Shown here: one piece after another, positions 23,407-34,640 of the stretch
How the letters are laid out: every line of letters begins with the position of its first letter
Numbering within the stretch: position 1 is the first letter of the stretch
Source of the DNA: Gymnorhina tibicen
Lineage: Eukaryota > Chordata > Aves > Passeriformes > Artamidae
Reading direction: 5' to 3'
DNA length: 64,000 bases
NCBI GenBank assembly: GCA_013399875.1
Contig: VXAZ01000373.1
Span: 372,001-436,000 of the forward strand
Position numbers and translations under genes: made by a program
Notes under the pieces: generated by a model
Databases searched by the model: none
What the model was told of the DNA's origin: nothing
What the model saw: only the letters and a program-made list of their open reading frames with translations

Positions 23407-26400
23407 GACCAGGAAAATATTCCTCCAATTTTAAGAAAAAGAATGCTTTTAACTTTGATAAAAAATTGCCATCACATTTATATTTAAAAAAAAGGCAAAA
23501 AAAGCCTGGAAAACGAAACTGCAGAGTTGTGTGTCTCAAGCAGTTAGAACTGGTGCTTATCCAGGCTTTGAAGGATGGTTTTCCCACAGTCCCATGTCTC
23601 AGAAAGTCTTTCTTCCATGTTTATTACAGGTGCCTAATAAAAAAAGAGTTTGTGATGGTACTTTTCCCTGTGACTAACTCACTTTTTTCCTCTGCACATT
23701 TATTTTAGAAAAGTCGTAGGAACTTATCTTTGAAAATTCTATTCCTCCATCAAATTTAGCTTAAACAATGAGTTCAAAAATCTCCAGGAGGGTTCTTCAA
23801 ATGGGTATAGCACACATAAGTCTACAGGCCCACAGGCGGTAGGTTTGGCTCAGTTCTCTAAGAAATACAGAAGGAGAAGAAATCCATGCTCAAAGACAGG
23901 CTGAGAGTCCCCTGCTAAACTGGGCTGAGAGCATTAAATAGTCAGGCCATCAGAGAAGAGGTGACACGAGGTTTATGTAACCCAGCTCTACCACCAGCTG
24001 GAGCAACAACCAGGAAACAAGCAGGTGGGAGGAGACAAGGAACAAAAGGAAAGAAAAGGCAAAAAAAAAGCCTAGCTGATCTGGTTGATTGATGTGATTA
24101 ATTGCCACCCACACAGGTAGGTGTTGCTACTGTTTATTTAGCATTCTGGCAGCAACAAATGTTTGGGACTCCTGGTTGCTTCATGGACTTTGTCTACCTG
24201 GAAGTCAAAACCAATTGTATCTTATGCACCTTCACCGACTAAACAAAACATCAGGAGCGCAAGATAAACAATCCTAAACAGCTGGATGCAGGGACACTGC
24301 ATGCTCTCCCCACCTGCCAGGGAGCCAGGAGCAGTGGGATCCAGCCAGCTCCTTACACAGCTCCTCTTCTGCTATGCCTCCATCTCAGAAAGATGCTGGT
24401 ATAGCACTGAGAGACTCATGGCTATGAATACTCCTAGAACCTTGTGAGCTTGAAGATTTAAAAGTATCTGCTTTGTGTGCTGTTACCACTGGCAAAGACA
24501 AAGCGAGCAGGGAGGGCAAAGGGGAAAAAAATGACCTATCAGGATTATTCTACTGAGGAAAGAAGCTGAAATTCAAGAAGATATAGGTATTGCAAAAGAT
24601 GTTTTGGAGCAGGAACCACTTTGATTTTGCTTCTTGTTTCTGTACTTAAACGTGCTGCCTGGACTGAGTTTAGTGGATACTGCTGCATTTACAAAGAATA
24701 GGTAAAATGGAAGACTGTAAAGTATTCTGAGTTAGAATAAACATATGCATTTTAATACCACAAACAGAGATTTTGAAAAATCTTTTCCAACTTTAGTCAT
24801 GTCTGAGAAGTATACTTTGAAAACATCTCTGCAAGTGTTCAAAGGTTGAATGACTGTTCTCTTTTAGCCACTGGCATATGTAAAGATATGTTACCATTCC
24901 TCTGTCAGTTAGAGCAGTTAGCATTTCAAGTATCAGTAATCTGTCTAGCAATCTGATTTATTCTCACCAGTTTCCACATATTAAACATAGCAACAGTATG
25001 CACCAAGGAAACAATAACTACAGCCATGTCAAACATTTTTCTAAGGTTTCATTTTCAGTCTAGCTAACAACATTTTTTCATCATGTCAGGACTTCCCAAC
25101 CTCTCACCAAGTCCGTGAGCACACCTCCTTTAGTAACGTGCACAGCTACACGTCTCCTTCTCAGGAAGCAACATGCACTTAAATACTTGTTCTAGTGCAA
25201 AGGAAAAGCCTAACTATAGGAAAACGCTTCCAGTCAATAGTCAATGCCCTAGAAGAGAGGAGACATGGGAGAAAAAAAGGCAAGTTCATCAGCAGATCTG
25301 TTAAAAAAGAAAAGCCATGAAGGGAGCTTGGAGCACTTTGTGTCACGCTGCTTCAGTGCTTTATCTTGGCCAGGGAACATACTGAGTGTGGCTTTCCCAG
25401 CTGAAAATAGGTGTCTATTGTTTTCACTCTTGGTAAGAAGCCAATTAGTTGTCAAACATAGTCATCACAAAATTGCTAGTGTGCATGGCAAAGCAAAAAT
25501 TACTTTTCTTACATGTTCACTTTGTCAGAAAAAAATTATAATGCAAGTATTTCCAGCAAGGATGGGGCGAGAGTTATATCCTCGTTCACAGGGCAATCAA
25601 GATGCAAACCTTCCTGTTCAGTTAGGCTTCAGCTGATGAGGAAAATAAGTGAGGATTTATAGAAGACTCATGTGTAAGACCCAGAAAAGGCGTTACACAG
25701 AATGATTTAAATACTACAGGACAATTCCTCTTACATAATTACACCACCTCCTGATATGGGTTCCAATATACACAGTCAGATGCTGAAATTTTTCCTTTTG
25801 TTGTCAGTGACATTTGCAGAGGACACAAAGAGAGCTGCATTGTCTCAGGTGAGTGAAGCCAAAGCTGCACAGTACCAGAAAGGATCAATCTGCACTAGCA
25901 CTGAGCAGCAACAACAGATCTGAGATGTAACACACGCCTGCTTCCGCCCACTAGGATTGCAGCATTCTTCCCAGCATGTAATTAGCACTGCTTACCTGTC
26001 TTAGCCAATATTCCTCTGCCTAATATGTGGCATTAAAACTAATCACCCAAGTATCGCAAATGCCACCTTTCCAGTTCAGGGATACACAGTGCCCAACCAC
26101 CCAGTCCTTCATACCAGCCAACATGACCGTCAGCAGAACAGTTTTCAGTAAGAACACTCAGCACCTCCAAGCATAATGAGCAGCTGTTTGGGCAGGGGTT
26201 TCCAGGCTGCCCTTGGAGTCCAGCTGAGCAAGCTCAGGTGTGGCTATGTCCAGCCTGCCAAGACCTATCATGCCTGGGGCTTCTGAGACTGGTCATTGCA
26301 TGTGTACAGCACAGCAAAGGATGACGAACAGCTGATGCATGGCTGACCTTCCTTAATATTGCTTAAATCCTTAATCATTTGCTTTGCCTGGCCACAGCAA

Positions 26401-27195
26401 AGCTAACCATTAGCACCAGAGACGATGGCTACTGAAGGCACAAGAGCTCTGGGCTACCTGTGTAAATAGATCTCCAGAAGGTTAGCAAAGGCCAGCGACC
26501 ATTGTGGTCTACCAGCTTCTTGTGGTTTAAATCCAGTAGGCAGCTCAGCCACACACGGCCACTGTGGAATGGGGAAGAGCATCGGAAGGGTAAAAGGGCA
26601 AAACCTCATGGGTTAAGATAAAAACAGTTTACTAGGTAAAGCAAAAACTGTGTCCACAAGCAAAATAAAATAAGAAATTAATTCACTACTTCCCATCAGC
26701 CATCTCCAGATGAGCAGAGCTCTGTCACACATAACAATTACTTGGAAAAACGAATGCCATATCTCAAAATGTCCCCCCTTTCTTTCTTTCCTGCAAGACC
26801 TTATTTTTGGGCATGGTGCTGTGTGGTACTAGGATATCCCTTTGGCCAGTTGGGGTCAGTGGTCCTAGCTGTCTTCTCCCAGCTTCCTCACTGTTGGGGC
26901 AGAAGGCAAAGCAGAAAAGGCCTTGATGCTGTGCAAGCGTAGCTCAGCAACAACTAAAACACCCATGTGTTTTCAACCCCTTTCCTCAAATCCAAGAGAA
27001 CATCATGCAAGCTACTATGAACAAACTTAACTCTTTCCCAGACAAAACCAGTACATAGCTGAAGAACAAAGTAAAGGAAGACCATATATTTTGCCCATTA
27101 TAAAGAGATAAACCCATGCCTATGTCAAACCTAGATGTGACTCTTCCACACTGGTGTTGTTTACATCCCACCAAGGATAAAGATCTTGTACATCT
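23407..27195. other. Non-coding stretch, nothing recognised
   Basis: Frames of up to about 125 codons occur on both strands (for example 25265-25636 plus and an overlapping minus frame) with no recognisable peptide. No repeat family, RNA gene or regulatory element could be supported. Confidence 0.5.
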
Positions 27196-27241
27196 ACAGC
27201 ATCAATTTTTTGTTCCTAGACAGCATCAATTTTTGTTCCTA
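27196..27241 (+). repeat. 23-bp tandem duplication
   Basis: ACAGCATCAATTTTTTGTTC plus CTA at 27196-27218 is followed, after one G, by the same word with one T fewer at 27220-27241. This is a recent-looking replication-slippage duplication in unique sequence. Confidence 0.9.
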
Positions 27242-29790
27242 AGACCACCAAGTCTGCACAAGGCTGCACTTGCCCTACTGCCCCTTGGTGGGCACAAACT
27301 CTTCCCTGTTCACTGAGCTGGTGTGCCTCCTGATCAGGCAGCATGGCCTGGGTGAGACAAATCTGCTTTGGAATTTGTATTTAGCCATAACCCCCAAGCA
27401 CTGGTGAACCAGGCCTTCCCACCAACGCGACATCAAATCCCTGTGAATGCTGATGGAAGGAAGAATCAGAGCAGTAAGTGCTTGTTTTTGCTTCATGTAC
27501 TGTACATGAAATTAGAATGAGGGATACTTGGCCTCTTGGACAGGTTTAGCTGGAGATACCCAAACCAAATGCCCTTTTCCTCTTATACATCTCTTTTATA
27601 TTTACCACAAGCATATGTTACACATGTTTGTGTTCTCTTTACAGTGGCAGGTACCATGTCTAATGCTCTGTTCCCACCATGTGCACAGCTGAATTTGTAT
27701 ACTACACAAGGCATGCCATCCAAGTTTATTTTCAGTTACTTAAGAGGATGTTTCTCCCTGAGGCATAGTTTCTGTTTAGCTTGTTTGGATGCCACAAATC
27801 CAAACCATTGGAAAAAAAAAAAATATATATAGTTGAAGAGCATAAAACCAGCACTGTGAAAGACTGCCCCTGGGAGGGAGCAGATGCAATGCAATTTTAA
27901 AAATTAAAACTCCTGCAAACACTTTGCCAGTTCCTTTGATGATGAAAGCAAATTTTATTAAAGTGACAGCAGTTGATTTCCTGCAACTGCACCAATGTCT
28001 TCCTGCCAAACAAGGCCAATAAATAAGTTTAAAGTATTTAAAGGCAAACAGAATTGACACATTGATACAACATTAAGAAAGGCATCAGGATCTTCTGCCT
28101 CCTTTTCCACAAACATTCTTGTGTCAAGGCTTCCTTCCTGCAGCAGGCTCACCTTCACTAATATCCTCTTGCCTTTGCTTTTCTCCCAACAGCAGGCCAG
28201 AGGAAGGGACAGTCTCCTCTAGTGCAGTAGGTTAGCTGCTCTCATGTCCCAAAATAGCAAGTTGTTCAATTGACACAAAGGAAAGAAAACATCCTTGCAT
28301 CCTGTCTTGCTGCCAGCTTTCAAAAGGTAATTAAACATCCCCCTCTTTCAAAGAGCAGAGCTCTCCAGAATCACAGCGTTTGAGCTCTGATGTTGTCAAA
28401 CAACAGGGGTTTGCTTAAGCTTTGACTGACCTTTTCAAAGACCTACAAGCAATTTAATGGGAGCCCTTCTTGGTGGTGACAGAAATGTTCCATTATCTGC
28501 TTCCTACTTTCTAGATTGCTTGGGTTAATGGGGAACTTTAACTCTCATGGTCATGAGGGCAAAACCAAGCTGCTTCAGGCAGACTCACATTCATCTGTAT
28601 TTTCAGTGCAAAAAAGAGCTTTTCTGTGCAAAACTTAGTGTTAGCTTGATCACGTAAATTTTGTTTTCCCCAATTCAGTTCTATTCACCTGCCATTTATT
28701 TCTCATCCTCAACAAATTATAATACCTAAGGGCTATAAAGATCCAATATCACTTCCAAACTAGGAAATCATGATCTCCATGTGTCCCAAGATCATCTGTC
28801 CGTCTCAGAGCTGATGATGGGTGGAATTGGCTCTGAAACACCTGCCTGGCAGTCGAGCTCTGTTGGTATCCAGCACACCATGTATCAGTTTCACCTTCTT
28901 CTTTCCTATCCTACACAAGAGGTGCTGCAGAGACAGAAGAGAGGAGTTGGGTAGGCAGATGCTATGCTGGGTGAGAACTTCCTGCATGAGGAAAATTTCC
29001 TTGTTTGTTTGCAATCCACTAGAAGCAAAAAAACACTAGGGAGCAGAATTCAGCTCAAAATTGAATATACAAGTATATTTGTTTTCCTTTTCTTTCCGTT
29101 TTTTCTTCAAACTAAGTCCAAAAGCAAATGCTGGATTAAATTTTGCAGGCTGCAAAGCAGTAAACAACCCACTCATTCCAGGGGAGATCTGCTCAGTTAA
29201 GAACCAATAAGTTTAGCTCTGTTTCATAATTTTATTGTTTGCTGAAAAGTCCCTGGAAGACAGCCCCCCAGAGAATCAAACGTTTGCAGCCAACATGAGA
29301 TGAAGAAGTTATACTTCTTCTGTTCTTGGATTCACTCAGGCAGGACTCTTTAATCTGTAAAGTGGAAACAAGGCCCCTGCCATACCATCCAACATTCAGC
29401 CACTTGCTTTTTCTCAAATAAAAGGGGAGAAGAGAAACAGACTGCTTTTCCTCTGGAGACAACCCTACAGCAGGCCAGCTAAGGGGCCAGCTGGCTCCAA
29501 GCAAAGCTCTAGCTTCTGCATTTGGTTTTTGCCTCAGTGAGATCATTCTCTGCACTGCCTTTCCCTCCTTCCAGTTTTCCTCTGCGTAGACTATGCAAAA
29601 TAATTACTGGCAGGAAACCCGTCTCTCAGTTTTTTCCCTCTCTTCCCCAGACATCCAAGGTGCAACGACATTTTGGGGAAATCCAAGAGTTTGAAAAAAG
29701 AATAAAAATCCCTGCATTTATCTCCTTCCACAGCACAGTCACTACAGGAGCATCCTCTTTGCTCCCCTTGCAAGGTAAGAGAGAAGACCT
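27242..29790. other. Non-coding stretch with A-run and (TA)n
   Basis: A poly-A run followed by TATATATA lies at 27812-27832. Open frames are short and overlapping. Nothing else was recognised. Confidence 0.5.
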
Positions 29791-29826
29791 GGGATTACCA
29801 AAGCTTCTGGGGATACCAAAGCTTCT
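29791..29826 (+). repeat. 18-bp tandem duplication
   Basis: GGGATTACCAAAGCTTCT at 29791-29808 is followed directly by GGGGATACCAAAGCTTCT at 29809-29826. Two differences fall in the first six bases. A short, fairly recent duplication. Confidence 0.85.
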
Positions 29827-32800
29827 GACTTTGTTACGATACACGAAGCAAAACAACCTAAGCCATTTCAAGACATCTGTGGTGTGGTGAGGATTAGTGA
29901 GCATGCTGTTTCAGCCCAGGTAATAAAGGAAGATGCTTAAGGCAGCAGACTCTGCTCCTGCCTATGCTAGAGTCTGGGAAAGCCAAGGTTGCTGCTGTGG
30001 GCAGGAAGTGGGGGTGTAGAATTAAGACCATGCAGGGGTGATGGAGGAAAGAGCAGCCTCCCCAAAACAGCTGTTACTTTCCCCAGATTCTCATCATACA
30101 AAAGAAGGAGCGGCAGCCAGCCTAGATTTTCTTCAGGGCACTTCCCCAGCTTGGTGGCAGGAGCAGACAGGCATTAGCTCTTTTACCTTGGGCCAGCAAG
30201 TTTAATTCTGCCAGACCTACCAGAAAGATGCCTGAACTGGCCATGCTGAAACACAGGTCAGGGTCATTCCTTGGGAGCTTCGAGAAAATCACAGCAACCA
30301 TAATGGCCACAACAAATTAAAGCAATGCGTCAAACAGTTGCCGACATTTCTGGAAAGTACCTTTGGATTATGCTTCTAGCAAAACACATCCTCACCAAAA
30401 CCACACAAGTTCTGTAGCTGTACAGGGCAAAGGGGTGCTGGGACTAGTTTTTCATTTGTTTGTTTGGTTTTTTTACACCAACTGCTGTAAATTTAGAAAG
30501 GAAAATAGTGCGATAAATTAGAAATTACTAAATATGTATTTTTATTGCCAGTCCGAAGCTCATGGTCAAGTAGAGGGCTGTTTCATAAGTTACCTGAGTG
30601 CATCCAAATGTAACACCAGGTCTGAAAGTGACTTATGAAAGCATCAGTGATATATTGACACGGCCCCAAACTGGGCTGCTGTCGCTGCTCACACCACTCC
30701 GAGGTAAACCCACCAAGCATGATAGAGTAACTTTGTAGCAGCACCAGGACAAACAAAGAGCCAATCCCATTCCCTGAAAACCTGTATTTACTTTTTATGA
30801 ACTCTGCAGGGGATTTATTTTCTATTCCTCTAGAAGAAAGAAGGGTCACCTGGCTTTTCATCAGGGCCTCACAGACTCCTCCTTTTCGCCCATGACTGCG
30901 GGCAGTGCTACCCAAACTGCCACAAAATAACACAGCTGAAGCCATCCCAAACTACATGACTTCCTCGGGACCAGAATATGAAGCTCTTTATCACGGACTC
31001 ATTTCCTGGCTTCCTTCTTCCCTCTGTGCCTGCGTCCTAGATCCCATCAGGGGAAAAGCACACACAAGGCCACAAGGGAGAGTTTTTGAACCCAGTTAAG
31101 ACAACAGAAATTTTGTTGGTTTTTTTTGCTCTAACTGGCATGAGCAAACAACAAGATGGAAGCCAGCAGGAATCTCTTCCACCACCCTGAAGCATCTTCC
31201 TCTAAAATGGGAATTCACATGTTTTTTACAAGCCTCATAACAAAAGTATCTAAATCGCATTTCTGAGATGCTTTTTCAAAAAATCGGGCTTTTGGATTGT
31301 GACAGTGTAAAACATACGGAAACAGTGAGATGCAACTTCCACAAACATATGAAATCAGTTGAGCTGAGCTCATTTATTTAACACTGATCTGGCACAGAGA
31401 AAAAGTACAACACAACATAAAGAACTCAATTCTTCTTGTGTGCAAGTCTCACAGATGTTATCCGTGCATTATTTTGGCTAAGCAGTACCCTAAATATCAT
31501 TCAGACAGTAGCTCCAAACAGTTGATTTCTCTGCCATCCAGTATTTACCATTTTCATGCTTTGGTTTAGCTTATGATAATTGTCCTTTATAGCTCTTAAA
31601 TCTCTGCTTACCTGCTCATCTTGATTGGGTATTGTGTGATTTCTTTTTTAATTTATCATTGCACAAAGTAATTCATTAAAGAAAGGCAGAAGCTGGATGT
31701 CAGACCATTGGGGTTTTGGTTTTTGTGAGTTTTTTGGGTTTGTTTTCTTTTTTGGGGGGTTGGGGAGGCGGAACATGAGAAAAAGGAACTAGCTATATTA
31801 AACATCAGACTCTTAACCCTTCCCATCGATTGTATGAAAGTGTATTTTGCACATCCAACTGGTTTTGAGTAAGATTGTTACTGTTCATGAGACTGGTTCT
31901 ATCACTGCTGCCTTGAACATGTATCAGTCTAAAATGCAAGATAAATTAGCTTAATATATTTTTGAAAGCTAGACCTACTTTTCTCTACCCTGACCTATTT
32001 TTAATAGCTGTAGCAGGAGGAGTTCAAAGAAAAGTTGCTCTGCCTGGAGCTGCACCTTCCCCAGATGATTGCATCACCAGCAGCCACAAGAACTCAAGAG
32101 TCGAAGCAGCAAACTCTTATATGAGCTGTAAAATATATTCTCACACTTGAGTTCATAAGCAACAACATTAGCGGGCCAGACTTTGTAGATGGGGTGAAGT
32201 GATAAGCAAACCCCTCCTTTCCCTACTGAGAGCAAGGAAGTCAGACTCTTCACCACCACTACTGAAGGCAAAATCTCTCCTGCTTACAGGAGTGATAGTG
32301 GTTGGACAAGAGGCAGGGAGGAAAAGATTCCACTTAAACGAATCTGAACTGTAAGCTGAGTTGTTCATTCAAACACATCTCACCTTCACAGCCAAAATCT
32401 CTCTGTTTGCCGTTATGGGTGTCCCACTGCTGCAAATCAAAATCTGGAGCTAGTAAAGTACACAAACATAATCCTACAATAAGAGTACTCTGTCTTGTTC
32501 AGATATGGGAAAGGCAAGACTCTGGCAAGCACACGAGAGGAAAAAGCACAGACAACCAGCACAGCTGAGCAAAGGTATAACCGAGGTTTCAAAGGAGAAA
32601 CCACAGGAGATGCCACAGACCAAATTTTCAGTCCATGCAAGTCAGCCAAGCTACAGCAAAATCTGTCCAGCATCTGCATCACATCACACCTGATGAAGAA
32701 TGGCTGCACAATCTGACATGCACACCACCCCTCCAGATTTGATTCTGAAATAACTAGCTAATATTATTATTGAAATTAATTGCTCCTAAGTTACCACATC

Positions 32801-33799
32801 TTGTGTATTTTAATTTAAGCAGGTGGAGAATGCCTTCACCTTTAAAACCTGGAGTTCTCCACCCTCCAGTAAATCCATTCAAAGCACAGCAATTAAAACT
32901 CCAAGCTCCCAAAGGCAGATTCAAAGGATCTTTTCAAGTGTCCTGAGTGAAAGCCACAGGTAAAATTCTCTACAGGGACAAACAGGTGAGATCCCATTAA
33001 AGTCCACACCACAAGTAATTAAAGCAGAACTATGGTGATGAGCGTACAGGCAGCAACTGGGACGTCTGTAAGTGTAAAAGTATGCTGCAAATATTGTTGG
33101 TTATGAAAAGCATGCTGCTGTAACATGATTTGAGATAGCGATATCCTGTTTGGGTCAAGTGGGAGAGTCAACTTTGTCTTGTCAAGTGAGCTCCATTTGT
33201 AAAATTTCTCCTGAGGCGCTTGCTTCCCTCCAAAGGCTCAGCAATTTTTAATATATTCTCTTGCTTGAAGATGTGTTTTTTGTGAAAGTGATGAGAGTGT
33301 ACAGCACCACTCCCACCTTTTCCAAGATTGCTTTTGGTGTTATTTTGATGCCTCAGGAGTCTCATTTCAGCCTTATAATAACCCACTTACATATGAACAA
33401 CTCGTAGTTGTCACTGAGTGATGTTTCATATCTCCAGGCTTCCCATACAAAAAAACTTGAAGCTTATTCTCTGTTTACATTTCTCTGATGTGGGGCAGTG
33501 GTGCTTTCCTGTACACTGCTTAAAATTTTCCTTCCTAATAGATTGAATTTGGCAGGTCCTTGCAGTTGTCTACACATTGTATCATGGGAAAGGTAAAGGC
33601 TTATAGGTGAGTGACACAGTGATTTGAGAGGGGTGCTGGCTAGATCAAAGCCTGCTGTACACACGAGTCCTGCCGCCCCAGGAGCCCCCTGTGTGCAACA
33701 AACACCACAGTGGTGCTGCGGTATCAAGAGGGACTACTTGCAAGCACAAGCATGCCCTCAGCTCTCCTGAACACAAGCAGGGGGAAGGAGCCCTCAGCA
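29827..33799. other. Non-coding stretch with G/T tracts
   Basis: Contains G/T-only tracts at about 30447-30474, 31111-31128 and 31708-31768. The last has G-runs of four to six but too few well-spaced runs for a confident G-quadruplex call. Frames of 60-120 codons on both strands are unrecognised. Confidence 0.5.
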
Positions 33800-33875
33800 G
33801 AGATGGCGAGTCTCCAGGGCCTCTCACATGGTCTCCCATCCATGTCCTTGTTTGGATAACCAGGATCAGCTTAAA
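33800..33875 (-). mobile_element. Possible 5S-rRNA-derived SINE relic (AmnSINE1-like)
   Basis: On the minus strand the sequence reads AAGCTGATCCTGGTTA, then CATGGATGGGAGACC and TGTGAGAGGCCCTGG. This parallels 5S rRNA, which carries AAGCAGGGTCGGGCCTGGTTA, TACTTGGATGGGAGACC and GCCTGGGAATACCGGG in that order. A 13-base block (GGTCTCCCATCCA on the plus strand, 33830-33842) is exact. About eight extra bases lie between the two blocks. 5S-derived SINE3-type heads, including AmnSINE1 of amniotes, show just this segment. The SINE body would lie to the left (about 33680-33800) but I cannot recognise it. A decayed 5S pseudogene is the alternative. Confidence 0.45.
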
Positions 33876-34384
33876 ATTCATGGGTGGAGGTCTGTTATCA
33901 ACCCTGGTTTTTGTAAGGAGCTGGGAGAGTTGATCTTGCCACTAACCACTATTTGGTCTGATATTAAACTAGAATGTGTCTGTCATTGCAAAGAATTTGC
34001 CCTGCTCTTTGACATATGCTGTTTATCCAATGCTACACCTCTGGTTTCGAATTGCCTGAATAAGAACTGGGAATTTACTGGATGGTACAAGACACTACAG
34101 TGACAAATTTTTACTCACCATAGCCTTGGATCCAGACAAGAAACAGAAACTGCACAGATTGTAAGTGGGAATGTGGATAACACAATACATTTTTTTGCTT
34201 CTCAAGCTGAATATGATTTTCCTCTTATTTTGTTTAGCTGCAGCCTGCCCAAGGCTTAAGAGATTTCATTCGCAGACACATAGCCCTTATGTCTAAAAAA
34301 CCTTCCAGATTACTACTTTCAATCTCTCTCATAAATCATTGTATTTCATACTATTATTAAATGAAAAGTTTACTTTTAATTCAT
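33876..34384. other. Non-coding stretch, nothing recognised
   Basis: AT-rich sequence with frames under 95 codons. No repeat or gene was supported. Confidence 0.5.
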
Positions 34385-34640
34385 GTTTTCTAAAAGGACT
34401 TCTGATCTAGATTTGAAGGAATCAAGAACCAGTGTATCCCCAGTTTGCTCCAGGGTTCAGTCCACCAATTCAAACTGAAATGTTCTCTTGTTTGTATCTT
34501 AAAAGTACCTGGATACAACTTGCAGACACACTGGCAGCTGCTAGGCTATTGATTTTTCCAGACCAATAGGCAATCCAATAAGCAATTTCTTGTTCTTTTG
34601 AGGGCATTTATCCACTGTATTTTATTACCTTCTACTCACT
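34385..34640 (-). mobile_element. Possible decayed CR1/L3 3' fragment
   Basis: Read on the plus strand, TCTGATCTAGATTTGAAGGA, TTGCTCCAGGGTTCAGTCCA, CAAACTGAAATGTTCTC and GAGGGCATTTATCCACTGTA appear in the same order as reverse-complement CR1/L3 landmarks (TCTGATCTGGACTTGAAG, TTGTTCCAGTGGTTAATCAC, a CTGTTAAAAATTTG-like word, GAAGGTATTTATAGACTGTA). Substitutions and gaps are extensive. The order of four landmarks is the main support, and it rests on recalled consensus only. Confidence 0.4.

Noticed and set aside
23349..23708. Lysine/arginine-rich 119-codon frame
   Set aside because: Its basic N-terminus is the translation of the (GAAAA)n microsatellite.
31708..31768. Possible G-quadruplex
   Set aside because: G-runs are separated by long T-rich loops and the compact part has too few runs of three or more G.
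34040..34056. GGTTTCGAATTGCC as a tRNA B-box
   Set aside because: It departs from the B-box consensus and no A-box or cloverleaf can be folded around it.
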